64,000 bases of DNA, taken from assembly GCA_016169945.1 (NCBI GenBank), contig JADLSH010000390.1, positions 744,001-808,000 on the forward strand, written 5' to 3'. The notes below the pieces were generated by a model that saw only the letters and a list, made by a program, of their open reading frames with translations, did not search any database and was not told the origin of the DNA. A program made the position numbers and the translations under genes. Positions 24,701 to 34,159 of this stretch are shown piece after piece. This DNA is from Trachythela sp. YZ-2020. Lineage: Eukaryota; Cnidaria; Anthozoa; Malacalcyonacea; Clavulariidae. Within the stretch, counting starts at the first letter, position 1. Every line of letters starts with the position of its first letter.

Positions 24701-27700
24701 TTTCATCTATTTATTTATCAATGATGCCTTTGTATTTTTCTTTCTCTTCCTTCTCCTTCCATTTACTTCACATTATTTTATCTTTTCTTAACTTTCTTCC
24801 ACTTTTCCTCCGGCAATTCTTTTAATACATCCCTCACCCTTTCAATCATGTATTACCAGATCAGAGATGAACTTACCATGGACTGTTTTTGTGATTAAGA
24901 TTCTCAGTCAAAGTAATTCCAGGATATCTTCGATAAACTCCCGACTCTGTACCAACATATCTGAAGAAACAAAACCGGTTCTCATGAATAAAAAAACATT
25001 TACGAAAGGACATATTTATTAAATTTATATGATTGGCCTTTGCCAAAACTGTCAGTTTTGAATAGAGAATCTTAGATTTGACTTTGCGTGTTAATCAGGT
25101 TGGATTTCGTCCCAAATAGGCCGGAAGACGTAATCGTACTTCAAATCTATTCAAATCTAAAGCACTCTAGTTTCGTTTATACGTGATCATTTTTCACCAT
25201 CCTACCTCCACATGACAGATTCATCGTCTTTCTTGTCACTTTCTCTCCAGTTCTTTTCAAGATAACTAGTAATGACTACGTCAGACATGATACCAGGGTG
25301 GGAGGCTGGAATAAGACATATGATAACAGTTTGGAATGCTCCAGATTGTTATCCTGACTAACGTTACTGGATAATGAAGCAATTGGAGCTCTACTGATTA
25401 ATCTACTCAGCAAATACCTTGTATTTCTTCAAGCATTCTATTTGCAGGTTTAGCTCCGATGAAAACATCTGGTTCCATAGTTCCATTTAGATCTTGTTCA
25501 CTCCTTAATGTAAGCTGTAACGAAAGTGTACAGTAATTGCACTAGTGTCTATCCTGGTTATCTGATCGCCCCTCAGCTTTAAATATTTTATTTAGAAATC
25601 ATACCATACACTTTCAGTTAACTGATACAACTGATGCAAGACTTTTACATTTATTTACTTTGAGTAAAATCGTCTGATAAAGCCATTCTCCATCGATTAA
25701 AATAGGAGTAGACAACAAGATGGGATAATTCGTGGCCGCGTTAAGGTTATCATGTTTGTCACCATACTTACTTTCACTGTCGAGAGTTGAGTAAAGAATG
25801 GAGTACCATTAACTTGGCATACACCAAATTTTTTGTCAATAATTTTATCTGCTTCCTTGGATGGCTGTTTTTCTTTTACTTGTGTCGGTATCTAAATAAA
25901 ATATCAAGTGTATACCTCAGCTTAGCTATAAGAAAATTTAGCATTATTATTTAACTCCTTCATTAGCCAAATGCCTGCATTGTTTAGCTGTTATTGTTAT
26001 GATTACAGTTTCCCGCCACATTTTTCTTTTTTACATAAAAATGTAGTGTAAAGTAAAAGTATTCATGCTATACTGTTATTGTTGTTGCAGTTATTTTTGC
26101 CGCACGTCTTAACTTATAGTTGTTGTTTTTCATTTTTGCTGCCATTGTTGCTCTTATTATTGTTTTTTGTTGATGTATACTTATTCTACGAACTCGAGTC
26201 GTATATGAGCTGATAGCTATCAGCCATATACGACGAGAGTGAGTAGAATAACTGTTTTATTATATACACAAGCTCTGGATATGAACAGAACATTTTGTCG
26301 TACTTTTTTCAAGTAAAACTTTAATGTTGTTATTGTTTAGTTAATGTTGCCTACTTGCTGTTTTTATTTATTTCTGTTGTTTTTCATCTTCTCATAAAAT
26401 ACTGTATGTAGTTACGAAAAAGTAAGCAGTGATAACAAATTGTACGTTTAAATTCTTAAAGTGATTAACAACATGTCGTCTAGCTACATTGGCAGAAAAC
26501 GTTTTCATCACATACCAGCCAAATATTAAAGTCATCCTCCACCATAACTATCATCAAAATAAACATATTTCTAAGTCTTTTCCAATGAACTGTACCGTTC
26601 ACTTCCTTTGTTTTCATGCCATCGGTACTGGAATACCCACGAGAAAACTGCAGTAAAATCTGTGAAAATACAAAATGAATAAACTGAATGGCAAAAAGAT
26701 CAATCTTAAATTTCACAATTTCTCCGTGAATGGGGAATCTTCTATGAAGTAGCTCGTTATGGGGTTAACAATGATACAAAATAAGATTTTCTTTATGCCT
26801 TGATGTCTTATTGTTCATGTGTAACAATTACAAAGTTCTTTTGCCACATGTTTCATGTTTTTTATTAGAGCCACGCCAGGAATTCTAGCTAAACAGCCAA
26901 CAATTTGCTACCCAGGAATTTTACCCTGGAACTCCATAAATTCGTTTCAACTTTTCGATGTACAAATTTTATGCCTCGCGTATCTGACAACAACTAACAA
27001 ACCTTATTTAGAGTAATTTGTCCACTAGGTTGATTTAAAATGGTTTTCATGATTTCTTTGTTCGCCCAAGATTCATAGATTTGCAGAGGTAGTAGCGATG
27101 GTCCCAATGAACTTTCTTCAGGATTCGGTGATCTCGGGTGAATCCATACTCTCCCTTGAAGAAGAGAAGAAAGTGTATGTTATTATATTTTTACAGCCGA
27201 TGATGATGATAATGATGATGATAGCGGTTGCCATGCAAACACACAAAGAGGTACATAAATAAGAGTGAATATTTATCCCAATTTCTACTCATATCACAAC
27301 GAGGCAACACCATGATCGTTATGGCTACTAGCCAAAACATTCGTTCTTTTAGACTTTCAACAGTGATATTTTCTAACATATATATATATACTATCAAAAC
27401 TACCTTTGACATCAATGACCACAGCATAGGAGTATTCTCCATAGGAAAACGAGATAAGTTGTGAGAAAACATCGCTTGATGACATATCAACAGCAGTGAC
27501 TCCAAACATTGTCCCATTTTCATATGTACATGGCATGGAGAGCGTTAACGATGGAGCTATAGTCAAGAGAAGCATACACGCAATATAACTTTATGAGTAG
27601 TAATATTGATACTGTTACAGCCATTTATAGGGTGGAACAAGGTGTGCAACCAGTCATCCATTTTACGGAATTATAACAAGCAGGAACTAGCTTCTCGAAA

Positions 27701-30700
27701 CAAAAAAGAGGAACTTTTAGACTAGGGTTTATACACACAGGATCTGAAAAGTCTCTTTGGAGAGAGTTCAATAAAATGTTGTATTATAGTGTAAGTATAT
27801 ACATTGCCGCTCCACTTGATAGGTTAAGAGCCAGTCAGCCAGGTCAGAGCTGAGCCGATACGGCTCAATGGACTAAGAGCTGCTCGATGGCCGATGGGTT
27901 AAGCAGCAGGTTCAGAACCGAGCCGGTGCAGTTCAATGCATGGGTTAAGAGCTCGGATCCGATTTTCATTGGGTTGAAAAATGAAATAGATGAGTTACCT
28001 AGAACTTGATACACCCTTATTTCACAAATTGAAAGAGTCTTGTTCCATCCTGGCACACTCAGATGAACATAACGACCTGACATGTCAGAAGGACAGAGTA
28101 TGATATGATCTTTACTGTCTTTTAGGACATCCGTATATCCACATATCTTATTAAATTCTCTGTTTTCATTATTACCAACACGAACTTCTACATTTTTCAT
28201 GATATTTTTACAGCAGTTTGAGATACCAACAGCCATTACATAATATTTATCTTGCAAATCAACTGTCCACCAAGGATTTTCTTCATAATTTGTCTGCGAA
28301 CATTCGCCATCAACACGCCCATTGACAGCAAGATTTGGAACTTGCTTCAACATTACACTTGACTGACTTGCTTGTTTACCTAGAGCAATGTTCCCTAGAA
28401 AAACAATGTCATTCAGTTCGACTCAATCTAAAATTGCTTTAGAACTCTAAATTTGAATAGTCTGAGGTGATTCCAATGACAGGTTGTGTGATGCCTACCT
28501 GTTTCAGGTGGTAGCAGCTGCTAGCAGGTGCCTACTATTGGTAGATTTATCCAAGGAGTTTTACCACTGTGGTCATATATGTGGTGTAAATTGTAGCAAG
28601 TGCTAGCAACCAGCCGACAATTTAAAGAAATAGAGTATAAAACAAAAATCGAAAAATGAAAACATCTTGAAAGCCCAAGATATGGACTAAAATAAGACGT
28701 AAATATAAAATGGTTATATTTCGACCCTATAAGTATTACAGAATCATCATCAGACCAATTGATTTACAAATGATCAAAACGCTCTTTATATATGTACAAG
28801 GATTTTACTTGTCAGGGGTAGGGTACTGCCAGTTAATGGGTTAACAAAACTATCTGTCAGTGTCTCGTGTTAAACCATTAGCTTGAATAAATGAAAAATA
28901 GTAAATGACAACAAAGGAATAAGTAAGGTGCAGATATCTGCTTAACCCATTAGCTGGCAATGCGCCCAGATGCGCCCAGATACGCCTTTCTTTAGTATTT
29001 TACTCTGTCAAACGCCAGACGATTTTATTCGTCAGTGGTAGGGTACTGCCAGTTAATGGGTTAATGAATTGAGAATAGATCACGTCATTCTTATGGGATG
29101 ATTCCTGCCTATGCATGGAGTGAACCGATATGGCGAGATCGCTGTTTAAAAAACGAATGTACTAACCACTGGCTGTGACAAAAAACTGGTAATAACTTCC
29201 AAAAGCTGAGTTTAATTTCTCTTTACTTCCATCGTTTATGATAGTAAAATGCCCTCTGTTTTTGATTGCAATATTTGTTAAAACTTCCTTGGCATTTCTA
29301 TTTCTACTTATACCCGTACCAAGACCGTATGCCAGAATGCTCACTGTGTTATTCTAATGGTAAAGAAAAATATTTTGTTTCAGGCTAAACTACACGAGGC
29401 TATTGCAACGTGATTGGGCATTACTGCAACTTGCAACGTAATGCTACGGCGTTGCATTGCAAATTGCAAGCAGTGATGCCTATTGTAACGTACACCCATC
29501 GTGTTTGCAAATGGAGTCGCAATGAAGAATTGTCTTGTGAGTTACAGAAAAGTTGAAATAGCTTCTACGTTTCGCAATGATGTGCAAGTTGAAGACAAGT
29601 TGCAGACAAGTTGCAGCGTCTAACACCCACCCCCTGCATATTGTACTGCAATTGTTTAGAAAATTTACTAATCACGGAAAAACTAGCCTGCAATTAGGAC
29701 CATTTTCCGTAATTCAAAACGAAAAATATAGTCGAATTGCAGGTCGAAAAACGAGAGTTGCACCATTGTTACATCCCGCTTGAACTATTTGGTTTGCTTT
29801 GATGGTGTTCAGTGTTATCATATGGAAACATAATTGGTATACATATACGAAAATACGGATATAATAGTATTTTCCAATCATGATTCTTGTATGCATGGTT
29901 GTAACTATATGTCTATATGAACACATTGTGCATGGCATTGCAGAATAAATTAATTGATAAATATATAAAAAGTAAGGTTACCATTCGTTGTTGCCCTTGA
30001 TCTGTGGATGGATATATTTGCGTGTCAGGGTTGTCCGTTGGTTCACCATCAGTGAGAAATAATATGATGTTCTTTCCCTGAAATAGTGAGAAAAAACACG
30101 GCTAATTATTGACATCTATAGATCTCAACAAATAACTCACTTAACTCGGTAATGTGACACTTCCCTGTCGTTTCTCTAGAGAATCTAATGAATTAAAAAA
30201 GGCAGGATGCAAATAATCTGTATACTTTTTTCAGTCTCCAAAGATCTTGACTAAATGTGTGCAGAAAAAACAACAGGGGACCAGGCCTCCCACATATTCT
30301 TCGAGCAAGTTTTGCATATTCGGCAAATGCTGATGATGGTTGAATATACTTCGATATGCATACTGTATTTTAATTCTTCCAGTCTCAGCTACATGCTATG
30401 ATTCAACTGCAATTTTATTCCGGATTATTGGATGCGCAGTCGAAACTCCGATCTGGCTTATTGAACAAACAACGGAGTAAGTAGATACTTACCTTATCCG
30501 TAGAGGAAGAATTAACAAAACAATCAAACGCAGCTTCAAATGCCAATGAATACATAGTCTTTCCTATAAGAATATATTAAATCAAATCATAATCAATTTA
30601 CATTATACCTCGTTATACCACAGCGGATTACAAACAAAATATTTACATTCTTATCAACTTTCATCAGTACAATTACTCTCCTGGGAAAACTGATCTGAAA

Positions 30701-33700
30701 TGACTGAATATTTTTATTTACCCTCTCGTTTCACAAGTCCTCTAAATGAATAAATCCTGAAAGTTGTAATTAGACAAACTTGGCATCCACGTTGGCTTCT
30801 TTCAAATTGAAGATAAAAACATTTTATCTATTTTTGACCATGTATATATATAACTAGTGTGGCTAACCGCTGTGATTGTTTCTTGCCACTACAGCATACT
30901 TAGGCGATATTAACAATATTATCGACAATCTGCATTCCAACCTTACCATCAGCAATTAGGTTACGAATCCATTCTCTAAGAACTTGCATGTTTGAAGCAG
31001 TTGCCTTGGCAAGAGTGCGTCCAAAACATCCTGGAGGAAATGTAACTGAACGTGAAAATGCAATGGCAGTTACCTGGAAAAAATTAAGTTATCAGTAAAA
31101 TCGTTTTGTTGCGGTCATAGAGAAAATATAGTCGGTTTCATCACATTCACGACCCAACTTCTCGACACCCTAGCCAGTCTGGTATCTTCATCATGGGTGA
31201 TCTACATATGAGTGTCTCCTTATATACTCGAAGGATGACATCATCGGCCAAACAGGTGAAAATACTCTAATAGGAGATAGGTGACGATGACGTCATTCCT
31301 CGAGTATATAACGAGCCACGTTGATGAGACTTTAGATCATTCCGGATAAAGACACTAGACTGGAGCGACCGAAGGTTGGGTCATGAATGTGATTTCTCCG
31401 GGAATTACACTCATTTTTAAACCTTAGTAATTAGCAAAAAATGTCTGATATCAGTACACCTAGTGGTCGTGAACTCACAAACTTTAAGTTAAATGTATAT
31501 ATACTCACGTAGTCATCAGGAGTCAACGTATTCAGAACAGTTAGAGCTGCATCTTTAGCTAAAATCATCCGTTGCTTTCCCTTCATTGATCCACTTTGGT
31601 CAATTATAATAACTAGTTTCTTTCTTGTAGACATCGCTGCATTCACGTACCAGGAACTAAGAAAGTAGAATGATTGTTACTAATTACACCACTAGGCCAG
31701 GGGTTGGTCGCGATGAAAAATGGCCAGGGTGGATGGCCTATCCTTGGTGTGCATGTGACTTCACAACATTCTAAGATAAAAGCTACACAGCTGGTTGTTA
31801 TTTATGTTTAGTATATTGTTACTACGAGTGTTCAAACTTTTTGAGTCGAACAATCATTTCTGCTTGAGTTATTGAGTTTTGAAAAATATCAGTTTTGCTA
31901 ACGTCAGTATTATTTTCAAGTATTACTTAAGGTTAAGACATGACTTCTAATCAGACTTTAAAAAGAATCAACACATCTTGAGTAAAACCCTGGGTGCTTT
32001 CTTCAACTTTAATGGTTCAAATTTTGAGATTTTTCTTCACTGGTCACTGTCACTGCCAGAATTATAAGCTAAGTTTCTCCCTAAATTTCTATATTAATAT
32101 TGTTCAAATATACACGTGTCCGACATTCATGAAAAATTGTTACAAAATGCATGTAGGTGATTTTACAAAAAGTGAAATGTTACTATTGTTAGAGAGATCG
32201 GTACATGTTGCAATATGTACATGTTACAAAACTACCGTGTATCTTCTAGCGCAATCGCGCTATTACAAGATGTCGTCAAAATCAATAGGCGGCGTTATTA
32301 ATAACAAGACTACCAGGGGGTATTTTAATTAAATTGACCTAAACTGAGATAGTCTGAGATAAAGTCTGAGATAAAGCAGACAAAATACATAAGTTTTGAT
32401 ATCCTAATTTTGATATCAACTTGAAAATTTGAAGACACTACTGATGCAATTCAGGAAGTAAGCACGTCGTTTGTTTTTGTCAAAAAATAGACTAATAAAT
32501 TATAATTAAGTGTTTCGTTCCATACGCATATTTTTTTCTCGTCAAAATGTTCTGCCTATTCTTCGCTGTCATCAGTTTGTGTTGGTTTAGTACAATTAAA
32601 AGGAATGCATTAAGTAATTGCTGACACAGTATGACTCTTGTTTGCATTTTCATGGTGCTAATGAGAAAACAATATGGTTTGTATAATAAATAATGCTGAA
32701 TTGTTGAACTAAATCAACTGCAATTATGGTTTGCAAAAACAGTTAGGTATATATCCGTAATGCAATTATTTCACGGGAAAATGACAACTTGCACGACAAC
32801 GTTCTTCTCACGCATTCATTCATGCACGTTATTTAAAAAACTTTTTACAAAACATGCTATTTCAAATACGCTTCAACGTGTCGAGAAATAAAATCAAAAC
32901 CATGTGTAATACCCCACAGTCATCATCGTTGACACACTGTTTGCGGGAATAGTTTTAACGTTTCTGGGAAGTGCTTCGCATAAACAACTTTCCGCAGACT
33001 CAACCTGCTTAAATATCTCTAATCTTCATTGCTTTTTAACATCTATTTTGTCACTATCGACTGCTTGGTGTGATATATGCACAAGGAAACTACAGTTTGC
33101 GCCCCCTGCCGTTATAGATTTGTTTCTTTTGCGCTTCCACTATCTTGTCGAGAATTGCCCAATTCTGCAGTCGGGACCAATACGTTATGTGTATAAAATT
33201 TGTAACCAGATTGTTTTATAACAAGTCATTTTGGAATCAGGTTGCATGGGGAAAGAAGAACAAATACACGAAAAACAAACGAAAACATATCATTTACAGG
33301 ATAACCGCAGTTTAATTACAACACCCGTGTATTACGTGTATTACAACACCTATGAAAACAAACGAAAGATAGTAATTCCTTTTTGTGGCATAAAAGCTCC
33401 TTTTGGGGGATGATCCGGCAAAATGCTAGTCTGGAATTCCCAAAGATATTAACCGTGAGATAAGGTTGTCAAGGAAGGATAATGTCTGCTTGAAGTGCAT
33501 GGATTGCACAATGTTTCTTATTTCTTAAACTAGACTTTAAGCGGTGTAAATTACCTTAAGCGCGGATCGAATATTTCATCTTTGGAACAACGATGTTTAA
33601 AACTGGGATATTGATGATATGAGCCTTGACTGGAACCAAAATATTGTCCTTTAATGGCTTTTGAAGATAAAATATTTCTTTTATAATTTTCTTCTAAACT

Positions 33701-34156
33701 TGATGTCAAATATGAATTTCCTCCGGCTGTCATAACGCAAGATGAGTTGCTATCAACGTTTTTTCTAAGTCTTGCATCATATCTCAATTTGCCTCTTGAA
33801 CCACAGCACTTTACTGTTTTGAATGGTCGATCTTTCTGAAGTAATTCTGACTCCAATAACACTTTATTTGAAATCAATGTTCTTAAAACATCTTGTAATT
33901 TTCCATCTACAGCAATAGAAATATTATTCAGGAGCTCATTGCCTTGTGCAGAAATTGTCTTATATAAAGCTTGATCGATAAGACTCTGGAACTTTGTTAG
34001 ACCAAAATTCTTCTCCAAGGCATTATTTACTTCAAGTGAAAGTTGCTCTGCCCACCTTTCAATTCTCTCGCTATTTTGATGAATGTTGGCTTCTCCTGAG
34101 ATTATGGACATAAGTAGATATACGAAAAGGATTGTAAACACTGAGAGTATTGCCAT
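10385..34156 (-). CDS. Large spliced type I membrane receptor: VWA / F-type-lectin-like / Cache / SEA-like / 8 EGF / mucin stalk / TM
   Basis: Spliced by eye from 33 exons, all GT-AG with agreeing phases: 34156-33555, 31656-31509, 31073-30947, 30563-30493, 30077-29982, 29353-29167, 28394-27999, 27556-27404, 27154-27003, 26647-26516, 25891-25772, 25514-25418, 25305-25206, 24960-24877, 24485-24375, 24230-24152, 23978-23929, 23545-23443, 23332-23123, 23018-22962, 21930-21852, 20825-20726, 18669-18510, 17930-17774, 17574-17452, 15069-14953, 14797-14681, 14063-13947, 13062-12946, 12545-12429, 12222-12106, 11758-11639, 11391-10385. The total is 5,523 nt (1,840 residues). The N-terminal half follows the alpha2delta/CACHD1 extracellular plan (VWA_N, VWA, Cache). 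The C-terminal half resembles adhesive EGF-mucin proteins. By family it could be a calcium-channel accessory-like or adhesion receptor; that function is inference. No stops or frameshifts were seen. Confidence 0.88.
10800..11345. repeat. Minisatellite-like coding repeat of the mucin stalk
   Basis: Imperfect short units (plus-strand GTTGTCTTGGCTTTTCCTGT and variants) repeat for about 550 bp inside exon 33. Unit borders are fuzzy because several 9-36 bp periods overlap. Confidence 0.7.
11639..17574 (-). CDS. Receptor exons 25-32: eight calcium-binding-type EGF modules
   Basis: One EGF per exon, every exon phase 1-1. Sizes are 123 bp (exon 25), six of exactly 117 bp (exons 26-31) and 120 bp (exon 32). 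Each starts D-x-N-E-C and has six Cys, an N-A-T/S-C segment and a G-S-F/Y-x-C-x-C core, the calcium-binding EGF signature. Exons 26, 28 and 30 are almost the same sequence ([12 protein letters not shown]), alternating with a second type in 27, 29 and 31. This shows expansion by two-exon units. The introns host a LINE relic (15,602-17,028) and a hAT MITE (13,491-13,814). Confidence 0.92.
12575..12760. repeat. Foldback/MITE-like inverted repeat in intron
   Basis: GTACCTATACCTACACGTTT... at the left is mirrored imperfectly by ...AACGTGCTCATATAGGTAC at the right, over about 35 bp. It lies between EGF exons 29 and 30. No coding sequence. Confidence 0.5.
12800..12895 (+). repeat. Possible tRNA-derived SINE fragment
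   Basis: It ends in AAGTTCGATTCTTGC, which resembles a Pol III B box (GTTCRANYC), preceded by a tRNA-like stretch. A full cloverleaf is not present. Confidence 0.25.
13491..13814. mobile_element. hAT-type MITE with perfect 8-bp TSD
   Basis: Ends CAGGGCCGGATTAAC and GTTAATCCGGCACTG are imperfect inverted repeats. GTGCTTGC flanks both sides (13483-13490 and 13815-13822). The interior is unusually GC-rich (runs of GGGGCC and CCCCTAAA), standing out from the AT-rich intron. Inserted between EGF exons 28 and 29. Confidence 0.82.
15602..17028 (-). pseudogene. LINE relic: endonuclease fragment joined to reverse transcriptase (CR1/jockey-like)
   Basis: The open frame begins with an apurinic-type endonuclease C-terminal piece ([23 protein letters not shown]). 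It jumps directly into the middle of an RT ([36 protein letters not shown]) and continues to the RT C-terminal region with [11 protein letters not shown]. The missing N-terminal RT shows an internal deletion of the source element. The frame shifts near 16,550, and a further frame (15,602-15,820) continues the typical LINE end ([13 protein letters not shown]). It lies in the intron between EGF exons 25 and 26. Confidence 0.82.
17636..17662. repeat. Short (AAAGC)n tandem repeat
   Basis: About five units of AAAGC in the intron just downstream of exon 24. A microsatellite. Confidence 0.7.
17774..23018 (-). CDS. Receptor exons 20-24: Cys-rich linker and SEA-like region
   Basis: Residues about 1007-1191. 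Exon 20 is Cys-rich ([10 protein letters not shown]). Exons 21-22 continue with [10 protein letters not shown] and CEKVCNIA. Exons 23-24 encode [18 protein letters not shown] and, after the junction, [11 protein letters not shown], a helix-then-strand layout reminiscent of SEA domains that often sit beside EGF modules and mucin stalks. The typical G-S-V-V-V autocleavage strand is not clear, so SEA is a tentative name. Confidence 0.6.
18170..18280. repeat. SINE-like fragment
   Basis: Contains TTTTCTCCGAGTACTCCGGT, a block also found (GTTTTCTCCGGGTACTC) in the tRNA-headed SINE at 47,884-48,080. The A- and B-box head is missing here. Confidence 0.45.
19070..19553. mobile_element. hAT-type MITE
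   Basis: Ends CAGGGCTCGCAAAAT and ATTTTGCGAGCCCTG are inverted copies. The flanks AATGCTAC and ACTGCTAC match at 7 of 8 bases, consistent with an aged 8-bp duplication. The interior has repeated TTGGTTG/GCCCG blocks and no transposase. Confidence 0.75.
19660..19860. repeat. Dispersed repeat with GGCAGTACCCTA motif
   Basis: Two internal copies of a block with TTAACTGGCAGTACCCTA occur. The complementary form recurs at about 28,815-29,065, where it also occurs twice. The element type is unknown. Confidence 0.5.
19913..20333. mobile_element. hAT-type MITE related to 1,079-1,402
   Basis: CAGGGCCTTTTTAAG at the left and AAAAAAGGCCCTG at the right. The interior shares the GTACTGGAGGG and long C-run blocks of the first copy. 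The flanking duplication is not clean (TCTTTGAG against TTTCTGAA). Confidence 0.65.
21643..21734. repeat. (CTAT)n microsatellite
   Basis: About 90 bp of CTAT tetranucleotide repeats with two interruptions, in the intron between exons 21 and 22. Confidence 0.95.
22290..22795. repeat. Repeat-rich intron block with recurrent CGTGAAACGTGA motif
   Basis: Short motifs of the type GTGAAACGTGA and CCGTGAA recur about eight times. The ends GGTGGTAAAGGG and CAGTACCTCCCTTTT are roughly inverted. Possibly a MITE, but the termini are not sharp. Confidence 0.4.
23123..27556 (-). CDS. Receptor exons 8-19: Cache region (alpha2delta/CACHD1 type)
   Basis: Residues about 543-1006. Exon 8 carries [17 protein letters not shown] and [15 protein letters not shown], the typical Cache strand-helix-strand. 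Exon 9 has [10 protein letters not shown] second Cache-like unit starts with GVYRRYPG and [10 protein letters not shown] (exons 14-15) and includes [15 protein letters not shown] (exon 16). Exons 17-19 add a Cys-containing region ([15 protein letters not shown]). This tandem arrangement matches the double-Cache ectodomain of alpha2delta subunits. In bacteria Cache domains sense small ligands; here the ligand is unknown. Confidence 0.82.
26182..26250. repeat. ~70-bp near-perfect palindrome
   Basis: TATTCTAC...TCGTATATGAGCTGATAG is mirrored by CTATCAGCCATATACGA...GTAGAATA around a centre near 26,216. It would form a long hairpin in the intron between exons 10 and 11. Confidence 0.7.
27999..28394 (-). 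CDS. Receptor exon 7: F-type lectin / F5-8C-like domain on a single phase 1-1 exon
   Basis: Encodes residues 411-543. It opens with [12 protein letters not shown], the hallmark start of fucolectin/tachylectin-4/pentraxin (FTP) domains. It continues with [14 protein letters not shown] and a CGY...C...[12 protein letters not shown]...CEIRVY ending, all in family order. The His and Arg residues that bind fucose in active F-lectins are not clearly in place, so sugar specificity is open. The exon is symmetrical (phase 1-1), so it could have been inserted without disturbing frame. It sits exactly between VWA and the Cache strand LTLSMP. Confidence 0.85.
28719..28756 (-). ncRNA. Hammerhead-ribozyme-like motif in intron
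   Basis: Minus strand: CTGATGA (28,747-28,753), then a possible six-pair stem II (GATTCT with AGGGTC, including G-U pairs), then GAAAT (28,722 downwards). Stem III and stem I are not obvious. Similar sequences end many Penelope-like elements. A degraded relative is at 9,440-9,480. Confidence 0.35.
28815..29065. repeat. Dispersed repeat with TAGGGTACTGCCAGTTAA motif
   Basis: Two direct copies of GTAGGGTACTGCCAGTTAAT frame a copy of the GCGCCCAGATGCGCC block. Complementary pieces are at 19,660-19,860. Confidence 0.5.
29167..31656 (-). CDS. Receptor exons 2-6: VWA domain with intact MIDAS
   Basis: Residues about 201-410. The metal-ion-dependent adhesion site is present: DQSGS at residues 220-224 (DxSxS) and the TDGEPTD loop near residues 325-331. 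The last exon ends in [13 protein letters not shown], the usual exit of this domain towards the Cache region. An intact MIDAS implies that divalent-cation-dependent ligand binding is possible. Introns here hold an imperfect palindrome (31,139-31,404) and tail fragments of other repeats. Confidence 0.88.
31139..31404. repeat. Imperfect long inverted repeat (foldback) in intron
   Basis: ATCACATTCACGACCCAAC near 31,140 is mirrored by GTTGGGTCATGAATGTGAT near 31,390. Inner blocks (TATATACTCGAAGGATGAC and its near-complement) extend the fold. Lies between exons 2 and 3. Probably a non-autonomous element. Confidence 0.6.
31700..33540. other. Intron 1 of the receptor gene, nothing recognised
   Basis: A 1.9-kb AT-rich intron between exon 1 and exon 2. 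Short open frames here have no recognisable content. Confidence 0.5.
33555..34156 (-). CDS. Receptor exon 1: signal peptide and VWA_N-like region
   Basis: Encodes residues 1-200. The first 20 or so residues ([20 protein letters not shown]) are a typical signal peptide, and the first in-frame Met was chosen because it begins this hydrophobic stretch. The rest is helical, with a Cys pair (CC) near residue 116, and ends with EIFDPRL running into exon 2. The DPR...WY motif across the exon 1/2 junction is the usual lead-in to the VWA domain in alpha2delta and CACHD1 proteins. The donor reads AAG|GTAATT in phase 2. No TATA box is evident upstream. Confidence 0.85.
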
Positions 34157-34159
34157 ACT

